DNA of 64,000 bases, taken from assembly GCA_963822295.1 (NCBI GenBank), contig CAWGHD010000002.1, positions 434,001-498,000 on the forward strand, in the 5' to 3' direction. This DNA is from VRUE01 sp963822295. Lineage in GTDB: Bacteria > Actinomycetota > Thermoleophilia > Solirubrobacterales > 70-9. Below the pieces are notes generated by a model. It was not told where the DNA came from. It did not search any database and worked only from the letters and a program-made list of their open reading frames with translations. A program made the translations under genes and the position numbers. Positions 48,714-59,679 of this stretch are shown here, piece after piece. Every line of letters begins with the position of its first letter. The stretch's first letter is position 1.

Positions 48714-49159
48714 ACGCCGAGCTCGTACTCGATCCAGGTCGATCGCTCGGCGCCGGTCGAGTCGTAGAGGCGCTGGGCCGTGACGTTGTCGGGGCGCGTG
48801 GACCACTCGACGTGCGGGGCGCCCCGCTCGCGGGCGACGTCGCGGCTCGCCTCGATCAGGGCCCGGCCGACGCCCAGGCCGCGGGCCGCCTCGGCCACGT
48901 AGAGGTCGTTCATCAGCACCGTGTCGCGCGCCTGTGTGGAGGAGTGATGCCAGTAGAGGCAGGCGTAGCCGACCAGCTCCCCGTCGCGCCAGGCGCCGAT
49001 CATCATCCCCTCGTCGCTGGGGGCGAGGAAGCGACTGAAGAAGCGGCGGTTGCGCTCGCCGTCGATCTCCTCCGCCTCATAGAAGGCCTGGTAGGCGGCG
49101 ATCATCGGCAGCAGGGCCTCGAATTGCTGCTCGCCGATCGGCTCTGTCCGCAGGCCCAT
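48710..49159 (-). CDS. GNAT family N-acetyltransferase
   Basis: A 149-residue acetyltransferase: strand DTVLMNDLYVAEAARGLGVGRALIEASRDVA is the CoA-binding motif A, with EWSTRPDNVTAQRLYDSTGAE as motif B. First gene of the leftward GNAT-GNAT-GrpB operon. It starts 164 bp from the divergent clpX, and the space between holds no other gene. Confidence 0.85.
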   Translation of the reverse strand: MGLRTEPIGEQQFEALLPMIAAYQAFYEAEEIDGERNRRFFSRFLAPSDEGMMIGAWRDGELVGYACLYWHHSSTQARDTVLMNDLYVAEAARGLGVGRALIEASRDVARERGAPHVEWSTRPDNVTAQRLYDSTGAERSTWIEYELGV

Positions 49160-49323
49160 GGCGGCCTAGGTTAGGAGATCGAGGGCGACCGGTTCGCTGC
49201 ACGGGGAGGGACCGCGCCGGGCATGACGTAGACGACCTCACCCACAGAGCCGGCACGCTGCTCCGACTAAGCTACGAGCGCGACGCCGGTAGGCCACTAC
49301 CGCCCCGCAAGGAGGGGATCCCG

Positions 49324-50610
<1,287 letters not shown>

Positions 50611-50642
50611 CACCGAATACTTGAAATACGACAGGCGCCCTA

Positions 50643-50671
50643 TTGACGGATCGCCCGTCGGGCGGAACTAT
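50643..50671 (+). promoter_or_regulatory. Promoter with embedded inverted repeat
   Basis: TTGACG (50643-50648), a 17-bp spacer containing CGCCCG-T-CGGGCG, and AACTAT (50666-50671), about 90 bp before the secreted repeat protein. The repeat sits between -35 and -10, where a repressor could bind. Confidence 0.45.
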
Positions 50672-50761
50672 GGTGCCCTCTAAACGAATATACGGTCGCT
50701 CTTGTCGTAGTTGAGGCAGTTGGGAGGGGGCCGGACACGGGCCGGAAGAAAGGTGCCAGGG

Positions 50762-53761
50762 ATGAGTGAGAGTGTTCGTACCCGCAGTTTCCGTCGGATC
50801 GGGCGCTGCGCGGTGTTGGCGGGGCTGGCCGCGGTCGCCGTGATGGCGTGGGCGCCCTCGAGTGCCTCGGCCGCGTGCCCGGAACCCTCGGCCCCCCTGA
50901 CCTTCTCGACCTCGTGGATAGGTGGATCCGGCAGCTACGGCACCGATGCGAATTGGTCGAATGGGGCGCCGACCGCCCTCTGCGACGCCTCGATCACCGC
51001 CGCCGGCACCTACACGGTGGCGATGACTGGCGGGTCGAACGCGAAATCGATGACGATCGGCGGAGCAGGCTCCACCCCGACGCTGGAAATCCGCGCCGAG
51101 GGCGCGAACACGAACCTGAACGTGCAGGCCGGCGGCTTCCTCAACATCGCGAGCGGGGCCTCGCTGACGATGCGCTGCAACCCCTCCCCGGCCTGCGGTG
51201 CGCCCAACCTGGGCGCACCGACGATCAGCAACGCCGGGACCCTCACCGTCGAGTCGTCCGTCATCGGCCAGCCCGGGATCAGCGGTGCGTTGGCCAACAC
51301 CGGGGTCATGAATTTCAACCACACGGCGAAGTTCAACAACGGCGCCGTGACGAACTTCGGGACGGTCAACATCGCCGACGCGACCGTCCTGGCCTCGGGA
51401 GGCAGCTCCTGCGGCGACACCGGCGTCTCGTTCAAAAACGACATCGGCGGCTCGATCAACGCGACCGGCACCGGCACGTTCGACGTCATCAACTACGAGC
51501 AGGGGGGCGGCACGACCACGGGCACCAGCACCAACCCCGTGCAGATGCCCTGCGGCTCCCTGAAATACACCGGCAGCGGGGCCAGCAGCGTGCGCGCCTA
51601 CGGCGGCTTCACGCTGACCGGGACGATTCAGAACGGGCAGGCGCTGACCGTCAGCGCCGAAGGTGCTCCCAACGTGAACGCAATCCTGGGCGGGAACTTC
51701 ACCAACAACGGCTCGATCACGCTTACCAGCAGCCTGGCCTGCGGTCCGACCTGCGGGGCGGGCTTCAACGTCAACGACAAGGACTTCGTCAACGCCGGCA
51801 CCTTCACCGTCGCCGCGGCCTCGGGCACCGGGGCCAGCGTCGGCGCCAACCACGAAGGAACCATCACCAACACCGGGACGATGCAGTTCGACCAGAGCGC
51901 CCCGCTCGGCGGGCCGGTGACGAACCAGGGCGCGATCAACATCGCGGACACGAAAGTGGTGACCAGCTCCGGCAGCTCCTGCGGCGACACCGGCGCGAGC
52001 GTCAATAACGACACCGGCGGCACGATCAACGCGACCGGATCGGGCACCCTGAGCGTGATCAACTACGAGCAGGGGGCAGGCACGACGACCGGCACCACGC
52101 CCGTGCAGATCCCGTGCGGCACCGTCAAATACACCGGCAATGGAGCGAGCAAAGTGCAGGCCAACGGCGGCTTCACCCTGACCGGCGCAATGCAGTCGGG
52201 CCAGTCGCTGATCCTCAGTAACAACGGCGTGAACGCGAACTTGGGCGCGAACTTCACCAACAACGGCACTATCTCTCTCACCTGTCCCGGGGGCGGCTGC
52301 AGCAGTGGTCCGACCGGCGGGGCCAACCTCAACGTCAACGACAAGGACTTCGTCAACGCGGGCACGGTCACGATCGAGGCGGCGTCCGGCACCGGAGCCG
52401 GCATCGGAGCCAACCACGAAGGCACCATCACCAACACCGGGACGATGCAGTTCGACCAGAGCGCCGGGCTCGGTGGGCCGGTGACGAACCAGGGCGCGAT
52501 CAACATCGCGGACGGCAAAATCGCTCTCTCGAACACGAGCTCCTGCGGCGACACCGGCGGTTTCGTCAAAAACGACACGGGCGGACAGATCACCTCGACC
52601 GGCGCCGGAACGCTGAGTGCGGTCAACTACGAGCAGGGTGCCGGCACGACCTCGGGCACCGCGCCGATCACGGTCAACTGCGGCTATCTCAAATACACCG
52701 GCGCGGGGGCGAGCACCGTGCGGGTGAACAGCGGCGCGTCGATGACCGGCAACGTCGCCGCCGGCCAGACGCTGAGCATCGCCGGCACCGTCCACACGTC
52801 CTCCTTCACCAACGCGGGGACGATCACGCTCGACCAGAGCCTCTCGAACCCGAACCTGAATCTGGGTGGAACGGCGACCAACACCGGCACGATCCAGACG
52901 AGCGGGGCCTCCGCAAACTCGGGAAGCGTGCAGGGGACGATCGATCAGACCGGCGGCTCCGCCCAGGTCGTGATCCCGGCCGGGACGAAACTCAACCTCG
53001 CCAACCCGCTGCTGCTGAAAGCCGGAAAACTCAGCGGAGGGGGGACGCTGCAGGGCTCGGTGAACAACTCCGGCGGAACCGTCACTCCCGGCGCAAGCCC
53101 CGGCACGCTGACGCTCAGCGGCAACTACGAGCAGGGAGCCGGCGGCAACCTCGCGATCGAGGTCGAGGGCACCGGCGCCGGGCAGTTCGACAGGCTCGTC
53201 GTCGGCGGCAACGCGACCCTGGCCGGGGCGCTGGCGCTGCAGCCCACGCCGGGCTTCGTGGCCGCGGCGGCACCCGGTGACAGCGTCGACTTCCTCACCT
53301 ACGGGGGCACCAGGACGGGCGAGTTCGCCTCGACGGGGTCCAACCCCCCGCCGGAGTGCGCCGATGCGTTCAGCGTCGCCTACGACGACGGGGCGAAAAA
53401 AGCCAGCTTCGTCGTCGCCAACAGCGGCGCGATGTGCGTCAAACCCGAAACCGAAACGCCGAAAACCACGCCGGCGACGCCGGCGGCCCCCGACACCGTG
53501 CTGAACAGCAAGCCCAAGGCCAAGGTCAAGATCAAAAAAGGAAAGGCCAAGGTCAAATTCACCTTCACGTCCACGGTCACCCCGGCGACCTTCGAGTGCA
53601 AGCTCGACCAGGGGACCTTTGCGTCCTGCACCTCACCGCGGTCCTACAAGGTGAAGCCGGGCAGGCACACGTTCTCCGTTCGGGCGATCGCCGGCGGAGT
53701 CACCGACCCGACCCCGGCGAGCTTCAGCTTCAAGGTCGTGAAGAAAAAGAAGAGACGCTAG
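50762..53761 (+). CDS. Large secreted beta-helix/passenger-type repeat protein
   Basis: A 999-residue exported protein: ATG 50762, signal peptide ending SSASAAC. The body contains three long repeats of ~150-180 residues. Each has SCGDTG, then INATGTGT-like, NYEQGAGTT, PCG..KYTG.GAS and GGFTLTG, plus NEGTITNTGTMQFDQS-like strands. The pattern resembles right-handed parallel beta-helices of autotransporter passenger type. Near residue 780 is the PATR-like GTLTLSGNYEQGAGGNLAIEV. Next come a Thr-Pro linker and an Ig-like domain ending KKKKRR. There is no sortase motif or outer-membrane barrel. It is probably a surface or matrix protein. Confidence 0.75.
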   Translation: MSESVRTRSFRRIGRCAVLAGLAAVAVMAWAPSSASAACPEPSAPLTFSTSWIGGSGSYGTDANWSNGAPTALCDASITAAGTYTVAMTGGSNAKSMTIGGAGSTPTLEIRAEGANTNLNVQAGGFLNIASGASLTMRCNPSPACGAPNLGAPTISNAGTLTVESSVIGQPGISGALANTGVMNFNHTAKFNNGAVTNFGTVNIADATVLASGGSSCGDTGVSFKNDIGGSINATGTGTFDVINYEQGGGTTTGTSTNPVQMPCGSLKYTGSGASSVRAYGGFTLTGTIQNGQALTVSAEGAPNVNAILGGNFTNNGSITLTSSLACGPTCGAGFNVNDKDFVNAGTFTVAAASGTGASVGANHEGTITNTGTMQFDQSAPLGGPVTNQGAINIADTKVVTSSGSSCGDTGASVNNDTGGTINATGSGTLSVINYEQGAGTTTGTTPVQIPCGTVKYTGNGASKVQANGGFTLTGAMQSGQSLILSNNGVNANLGANFTNNGTISLTCPGGGCSSGPTGGANLNVNDKDFVNAGTVTIEAASGTGAGIGANHEGTITNTGTMQFDQSAGLGGPVTNQGAINIADGKIALSNTSSCGDTGGFVKNDTGGQITSTGAGTLSAVNYEQGAGTTSGTAPITVNCGYLKYTGAGASTVRVNSGASMTGNVAAGQTLSIAGTVHTSSFTNAGTITLDQSLSNPNLNLGGTATNTGTIQTSGASANSGSVQGTIDQTGGSAQVVIPAGTKLNLANPLLLKAGKLSGGGTLQGSVNNSGGTVTPGASPGTLTLSGNYEQGAGGNLAIEVEGTGAGQFDRLVVGGNATLAGALALQPTPGFVAAAAPGDSVDFLTYGGTRTGEFASTGSNPPPECADAFSVAYDDGAKKASFVVANSGAMCVKPETETPKTTPATPAAPDTVLNSKPKAKVKIKKGKAKVKFTFTSTVTPATFECKLDQGTFASCTSPRSYKVKPGRHTFSVRAIAGGVTDPTPASFSFKVVKKKKRR

Positions 53762-53803
53762 CTTCGCCGCCCCGCGGGGCGGCCGAAACTAGACTCGCGT
53801 CTC

Positions 53804-56390
53804 GATGAGCGACGCGAGGCAGACGGGCCGCGAGGCCCTGGAGCGGACGACCCGCTACGACCCGGCCGAGGTCGAGGCGCGCGTCTTCGCGGAATGGATC
53901 GAGGGCGGGTACTTCCACCCGGAGGCGGAGGGCGCGCCGAGGAGAGCTTCTCGGTCGCGATCCCGCCGCCGAACGTGACCGGCGCCCTGCACATGGGGCA
54001 CGCGCTGAACGGCTCGATGCAGGACGCGCTGGTGCGGATGAACCGGATGCGCGGGCGCAACGCGCTCTGGATCCTCGGCACCGACCACGCCGGCATCGCC
54101 ACCCAGGCGGTGGTCGAGAAAGAGCTGCGCGCCGAAGGGAGGTCGCCGCCACGAGCTCGGCCGCGAGGCCTTCGTCGAGCGGGTCTGGGCCTGGAAAGAG
54201 GAGTACGGGTCGCGGATCGTCGAGCAGTACAAGCGGCTCGGCGCCTCGCTCGACTACGAGCGCGAGCGCTTCACCCTCGACGAGGGCTACGTGCGCGCCG
54301 TCTACCGCGTCTTCAAGCAGCTCTACGACAAGGGCTACATCTACCGCGACAACTACATGGTCAACTGGGACCCGGGCTCGCACTCGGCGATCTCCGACCT
54401 CGAGGTCGAGAACCGCGAGGTGGAGGACACGCTCTACTCGATCGACTACCCGGTCGAGGGCTCCGACCGGGTGCTGACGGTCGCCACGGTGCGGCCGGAG
54501 ACGATGCTGGCCGACACCGCGGTCGCCGTCGATCCCGAGGACGAGCGCTACGCCGACCTGGTCGGGCAGCACTGCGTGCTGCCGCTGGTCGGCCGCCGCC
54601 TGCCGATCATCGCCGACGAGCACGTCGACCCGGAGTTCGGCACCGGGGCGCTGAAGATCACCCCCGGCCACGACCCCAACGACTTCGAGATCGGCCGCAG
54701 GCACGGCCTCGAGGAGATCGGCGTGATCGGGCCCGACGGGCGGATGACCGAGGAGGCGGGCGAGCGCTTCGCCGGGCTGACCGCGGCCGAGGCGCAGGAG
54801 GCGGTCGTCGCGGCGCTGCGCGAGGAGGGCCTGCTCCGCGCCGAGGAGCCCTACACCCACTCGGTCCCCTTCTCGCACCGCTCCGGCGAGCGGATCGAGC
54901 CGCTGATCTCGCTGCAGTGGTTCTGCCGCATGGACGAGCTGGCGGCGCCCGCGATCGAGGTGGTCGAGCGCGACGAGGTGCGGATCACCCCGCCGCAGTG
55001 GAAGCGCGTCTACCTCGACTGGATGCGGGAGATCCGCCCCTGGTGCATCTCGCGCCAGCTCTGGTGGGGGCACCGGCTCCCGGTCTGGTACTGCGACGCC
55101 TGCGAGGCGATCCGGTCGTCGCCGAGGAGCCGCCGGACCCGGCGGTGCCCGGGGTGCGGCGGCGAGCTGCGCCAGGAGGAGGACGTGCTCGACACCTGGT
55201 TCAGCTCGGCGCTCTGGCCCTTCGCGACGCTCGGCTGGCCCGACGACACACCGGAGCTGCGCGCCTTCTACCCGACGAGCTTCCTGACCACCGCGCGCGA
55301 GATCCTCTTCCTCTGGGTCGCGCGGATGATCATGACCGGGATCGAGTTCGCCGGCGACGTCCCCTTCCGCGACGTCTACGTGCACTCGGTGATCCAGGCC
55401 CGCGACGGGCGGCGGATGTCGAAGAGCCTCGGCACCGGGATCGACCCGCTCGAGGAGATCGACGTGCACGGCGCCGACGCCCTGCGCTTCGGCCTGCTGG
55501 CGATGTCCTCGACCCAGGACGTGCGCTACTCCGACGCCAAGGTCGAGCAGGGCCGCGACCTCGCCAACAAGCTCTGGAACGCGAGCCGGCTGATCCTGCT
55601 CAACGCCGGCCGAGGTCGAGCCGGCGGGCCGCGAGCCGACCTGCGCGATCGAGGACCGCTGGATCCTCTCGCGGCTCGAGCGCACGATCGCGTCGGTGAC
55701 CGCGAAGCTCGAGGCCTACGACTTCGCCCACGCCGCCCAGGAGGCCTACTCGTTCTTCTGGTCGGAGCTCTGCGACTGGTATCTGGAGATCGTCAAGCCG
55801 CGCCTCTACGACGGCGAGGAGGAGGTCTCGGCGACCCTGCTCCACGCGCTCGAGCGGGTGCTCGCCCTGCTGCACCCGATGATGCCCTTCGTCACCGAGG
55901 AGATCTGGTCCCACCACCCGGCGCGCCACGGCCACCTCGCCGTGCACGCATTCCCCGAGGCCGACGAGTCGCTGTTCGACGACGCCGCCGAGCGCGACGT
56001 CGAGGGCGGCGATCGGGCTGACCCGCCGCCTGCGCGCCTGGCGCGACCTGGTCGAGGTGCCGGTCGCGAGCACCCTGCTGGCGCGCGTCGACGGCGTCGA
56101 GCCGCAGGAGTTCGTCGGCCGCCTCGCCCGCTTCGAGTTCACCGGCGACGGCGGCGACCCGGTCGCCTCGGTCGGGCCGGTCCAGGTCCTCGCCCTCCGA
56201 CGAGATCGACGCCGCGGCGGTCGCCGCGCGCCTCGAGAAGCGGCGCGAGGAGCTGCGCGCCGAGGTCGAGCGGGGCGAGCGCAAGCTCGCCAACGAGGGG
56301 TTCGTCGCCAAGGCGCCGGCCGAGGTCGTCGAGGAGGAGCGCGGCAAGCTCGAGCGCTACCGCGCCGAGCTCGAGGAGCTGTCCGAATAG
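53804..56390 (+). pseudogene. valS: Valyl-tRNA synthetase, interrupted by several one-base indels
   Basis: Class I synthetase charging tRNA-Val. The whole protein can be read by switching frames: NVTGALHMGHALN (HIGH motif, ~53990), editing domain (DTAVAVDPEDERYADLVG), RMSKSLGTG (KMSKS, ~55413), anticodon domain and the C-terminal coiled coil ending ELEELSE. Frame changes lie near 53938 (one base missing), 54147 (extra), a compensated pair near 55113 and 55143, 55612 (extra), 56005 (extra) and 56197 (extra). All catalytic motifs survive. Seven independent changes in one essential gene point to consensus error; true decay would require another valS. Confidence 0.85.
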
Positions 56391-57634
56391 CCGCGAGGCG
56401 ACCCGGAGGCCTATCTCGACTCGCTCGAGCCGATCGGCTGGAAGCTCGGCCTCGAGCGGATGCACAAGCTCAGCACGGCTGCTGGGGATGCCCCAGCACC
56501 GCTTCGCCTCGATCCACGTGGTCGGCACCAACGGCAAGTCCTCGGTGGCGCGGATGACGGCGGCGCTGCTCGAGGCCCACGGCGTGGCCACGGGCGCCTG
56601 CCTCTCTCCGCATCCGGCGCGCTGGTCCGAGCGGGTGCTGCTCCGCGGCGAGGAGATCGACCGCCGCCGCCTTCGCCGCCGCGGTCGAGCGCGCTGCGCA
56701 GGCGGCGGCGACCGTCGACCGCACGCTCGAGGAGGGCGAGGCCGTGACCCAGTTCGAGGTCGCGACCGCGGCGGCCTTCGTCGCGCTCGCCGCCGCCCGG
56801 GTCGACGTCGGCGTGATCGAGGCCGGCCTCGGCGGCAGGCTCGACGCGACCAACACGATCCCCTCGCGGGTGACCGTGCTGACCTCGGTCGGGCTCGACC
56901 ACACCGAGTGGCTGGGGGAGACCGAGGTCGAGATCGCCGCCGAGAAGCTCGCGGTGCTGCGCGACGCCGGCACCCTGGTGCTCGGCCGGGTCGGCCCCCA
57001 GGTGCGCGTCCTGGCCGAGCGGACCGCCGCCGAGCACGGCGCCGAGCTGATCGTCGCCCCCGAGGACCCCGGGGGCGATCTGCGGCTGGGCGCCGCCGGC
57101 GCATTCCAGCGCCGCAACTTCGCCCTCGCGATGGCGGCGGCCGAGGCCTTCCTCGCCGGCGAGGGCGAGCGCTCCGCCGGCCTCGACCCGGGTCGCGTCG
57201 CCGAGGTCGCGGCGAGCCTGACCGTCCCCGGCCGCCTCGAGCGGATCGCCGACGATCCCCCGACCTACGTCGACGTCGCCCACAACCCGGACGGCGCAAC
57301 CGCCCTCGCCGAGTCCCTACCCGAAATCACCGCCCCCGGACGAGTGGTGGCTGTTCTTGCCGTTCTCGCCGACAAGGACGCCGTGGGGATTGCTGAGGCT
57401 CTTGCACCTGTCCTCGACCGCGCCATCTGCACGGAGCTCCCGACGCAGCGGCGCTCCCGGCCGGCCTCCGAGCTCGCGGCCGCCTGTGCGGAGGCGGGGC
57501 TGGCGGCGGAGGTGGAGGCGGATTTCGGCGCGGCATTCGGCCGCGCCCGCGCGCTGGCGGCCGAGATGGAGGGGACCGTGCTCGTCACCGGCTCCCACTA
57601 CGTCCTGGGACCTGCCCGGGCCGCCCTTGCGTAA
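56391..57634 (+). pseudogene. folC: Folylpolyglutamate/dihydrofolate synthase with indels
   Basis: Adds glutamate to folates. Homology begins right after valS (EAYLDSLEPIGWKLGLERMHKL) without a usable start codon. If one G is missing from GAATAG, the junction would be the common ATGA overlap. One extra base near 56475 interrupts before GMPQHRFASIHVVGTNGKSS (P-loop GTNGKSS). Another near 56660 interrupts before AAAFAAAVERAAQ. From ~56744 to 57634 the frame is clean: EAGLGGRLDATN, SVGLDHTEWLG, DVAHNPDG. All motifs are retained. Confidence 0.82.
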
Positions 57635-57657
57635 CACGTCTATGCGACGATTAGCGC

Positions 57658-57777
57658 ATGGACAGAGGGGCCGGCTCCGAACTGCTTTCGATGATGGCCC
57701 TGGTCGCCGCGGTCGTCGCGGTCGTGATCCTCGTCTTCTTCGGAATCGGCTACCTGTTCGGGAGTCTCTTCCTCTGA
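57658..57777 (+). CDS. Small single-helix membrane protein
   Basis: A 39-residue protein, MDRGAGSELLSMMALVAAVV..., with one long hydrophobic helix to the end (FFGIGYLFGSLFL). ATG 57658, 23 bp after folC. Located in a conserved housekeeping run, so probably real. Function unknown. Confidence 0.5.
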   Translation: MDRGAGSELLSMMALVAAVVAVVILVFFGIGYLFGSLFL

Positions 57778-57849
57778 GGCGACACGTCGTCGCAGGGTTC
57801 GGCCGCGGCGAAGTAGACTGCCCGCCCTCCCAACTTCGGGCTCTCAGCC

Positions 57850-58537
57850 ATGCCTACAGCGATCTTCGGCATCACCAACAACGGCCTCAACCTGGTCGTC
57901 ACCCTCTTCGTGCTGATGCTGGTCGTCGTCTGGCTGGCGCTGATCGTCTACACCTATCTCGACGCCCGGCGCCGGATCTCCGACCCGTTCCTGGTCGCCT
58001 GCGCGACGGTCGCCTCCTTCTTCCCCTACATCGGCACCGCCGTCTACGCGATCCTGCGGCCGCCGGAGTTCCTCGAGGACGCCCACGAGCGCGAGCTGGA
58101 GATCCGCGCCGCCGAGCTGCGCGTGCGCCAGCTGACCGAGCTCTCCTGCCCGAACTGCGAGTACCCGGTCGAGAAGAACTACCTGCGCTGCCCCAACTGC
58201 CAGCACCGGCTCAAGGACCCCTGCCCGACCTGCAGCAAGCCGGTCGACCCGCGCTGGGCGGTCTGCCCGTACTGCGAGACCGCGCTCGGCAGCGAGCCGC
58301 CGCCAGCGCACCGGCGCCGAGAAGCGCCGCTCGGAGGCGCCCCCGCGCCGCTCCGAGAAGTCGCGCACAGCCGAGCCGCGCGGCTCGGAGCAGCCCCGCG
58401 AGGCCAAGGAGCGCCCCGCCCCGAAACGGCGCGAGCCGCGCAAGAAGGCCCCGACCTCCAGCAGGAAAGAGCCGGCCACGCGCGCCGCCGACGAGGAGGC
58501 GCCGAGCACTTCCAAACGACAGAAGGGAGCACCAGCC
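57850..58537 (+). pseudogene. Zinc-ribbon membrane protein, frameshifted
   Basis: ATG 57850 gives one N-terminal membrane helix (LVVTLFVLMLVVVWLALIVY) with a second hydrophobic segment (LVACATVASFFPYIGTAVYA). A double zinc ribbon follows (CPNCEYPVEKNYLRCPNC and CPTCSKPVDPRWAVCPYC). After GSEPP the frame appears shifted by one extra base near 58310. In the shifted frame a plausible Lys/Arg/Glu-rich tail follows (QRTGAEKRRSEAPPRRSEKS), whereas the unshifted frame gives low-quality sequence. In that shifted frame no stop separates the tail from ndk, so a second change may exist. Function unknown. Confidence 0.6.
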
Positions 58538-58945
58538 GTGAGCCGGACCCTGATCCTCGTCAAGCCTGACGCCTTCGAGCGCGCCCTCACCGGGGAGGTC
58601 ATCGCCCGCTTCGAGCGCAAGGGGCTGCGGATCGCCGCCCTGAAGAAGATGCAGGCGGACGAGGCGATCGCCAACGAGCACTACGCCGAGCACACCGAGA
58701 AGCCGTTCTTCGGCGAGCTGGTCTCCTTCATCACCGGCGGCCCGCTGGTCGCCGCGGTCCTCGAGGGGAAGGAGGCGGTCCCGGCCGCGCGCCAGCTGAT
58801 CGGCGCCACCAACCCGGTCGAGGCGGCGCCCGGCTCGATCCGCGGCGACTTCGCGCTCGAGGTCACCTTCAACATGGTCCACGGCTCCGATTCCGACGAG
58901 TCGGCCGAGCGCGAGATCGGGATCTGGTTTCCCGAGCTGTCCTGA
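58538..58945 (+). CDS. ndk: Nucleoside-diphosphate kinase
   Basis: A 135-residue enzyme that transfers the gamma-phosphate from ATP to other NDPs through a phospho-His. MSRTLILVKPDAFERALTG, FITGGPLVAAVLEG and the active-site MVHGSDSDESAEREI (His) are all intact. GTG 58538 with AAGGGAG 8 bases upstream. Length and motifs are normal for the bacterial family. Confidence 0.95.
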   Translation: MSRTLILVKPDAFERALTGEVIARFERKGLRIAALKKMQADEAIANEHYAEHTEKPFFGELVSFITGGPLVAAVLEGKEAVPAARQLIGATNPVEAAPGSIRGDFALEVTFNMVHGSDSDESAEREIGIWFPELS

Positions 58946-58946
58946 G

Positions 58947-59060
58947 GACGAGGTCGCGGGCAGGGGTTCCGCTTAACTTTTTCGTGGTTCGCCGCCGGCC
59001 GTCCAAGATTCAGAGCGGCGAAAAAGTACAAGACGCTCCACCCCTACCCACGACCTCGTC
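58947..59060 (+). promoter_or_regulatory. Nested inverted repeats upstream of maf
   Basis: GACGAGGTCG (58947-58956) is the exact reverse complement of CGACCTCGTC (59051-59060), which ends just before the maf ATG. Inside, ACTTTTTCG (58976-58984) pairs with CGAAAAAGT (59019-59027). A long structured leader is possible. Confidence 0.4.
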
Positions 59061-59625
59061 ATGAGAACCACACCGGTCATCCTGGCCTCTGGCTCTCCCC
59101 AGCGGAGTGAGATCCTGAGCAAGCTCGGAGTTGAGTTCGAGGTCGTGGTGCCCGGGGTCGAGGAGCTCTAGCGGGGGCGATCCCGAGGTCGAGGTTGTCG
59201 AGAACGCGCGGATGAAGGCCCGCGCGGTCGAGCGCGACGGCCTGGTGATCGCCTGCGACACCGACGTCGTTCTCGACGGCAAGGCTCTGGGCAAGCCCGC
59301 TGACGAGACGGAGGCGCGGGCCTACCTCGATCGCATGTCCGGTCGCCCGCACGAGGTCCTCAGCGGCCTCGTCGTCCTCCGCGACGGCGAGGAGCGCAGC
59401 GGGCTGGAGCGGACCACGGTCGTCTTCAAGGAGCTGGCCGAGGCGGAGAAGGAGCGCTACGTGCGCTTCGGCGAGTGGCGTGGCCGCTCGGGCGGCTACG
59501 CGATCCAGACGCTCGGCTCGACCCTGGTCGAGCGGGTCGAGGGCAGCGTCTCCAACGTCGTCGGGCTGCCCGTCGGGCTGCTCGCCGAGCTGGCGCCCGA
59601 GCTGTTTGAATCTGCAAGCTCCTGA
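59061..59625 (+). pseudogene. maf: Maf-like nucleotide pyrophosphatase, one-base frameshift
   Basis: Hydrolyses modified or non-canonical NTPs; Maf is tied to septum control in some bacteria. ATG 59061 gives RTTPVILASGSPQRSEILSK, then VEFEVVVPGVEEL. Here an extra T creates CTCTAG and a stop at about 59170. One base further the frame continues SGGDPEVEVVENARMKARAV to 59625 with the remaining motifs (CDTDVVLDG, RFGEWRGRSGGYAIQ). Total ~187 residues if repaired. Confidence 0.85.
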
Positions 59626-59679
59626 GCATTCGCTCCCCGGGGACGGCGATTCGCCCCGGCAAGCTCCAAACTAGGCACC

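Noticed and set aside
49215..49290. Minus-strand sequence resembling a tRNA 5' half (GTAGCTTAGTCGG...GAGC)
   Set aside because: No T-arm GTTCGA sequence, no pairing acceptor end and no consistent anticodon stem could be found. It is upstream DNA of clpX.
59165..59175. Programmed +1 frameshift at CTC-TAG in maf, similar to prfB
   Set aside because: No upstream Shine-Dalgarno-like stimulator is seen, Maf is not known to be controlled this way, and similar unrelated indels cluster nearby.
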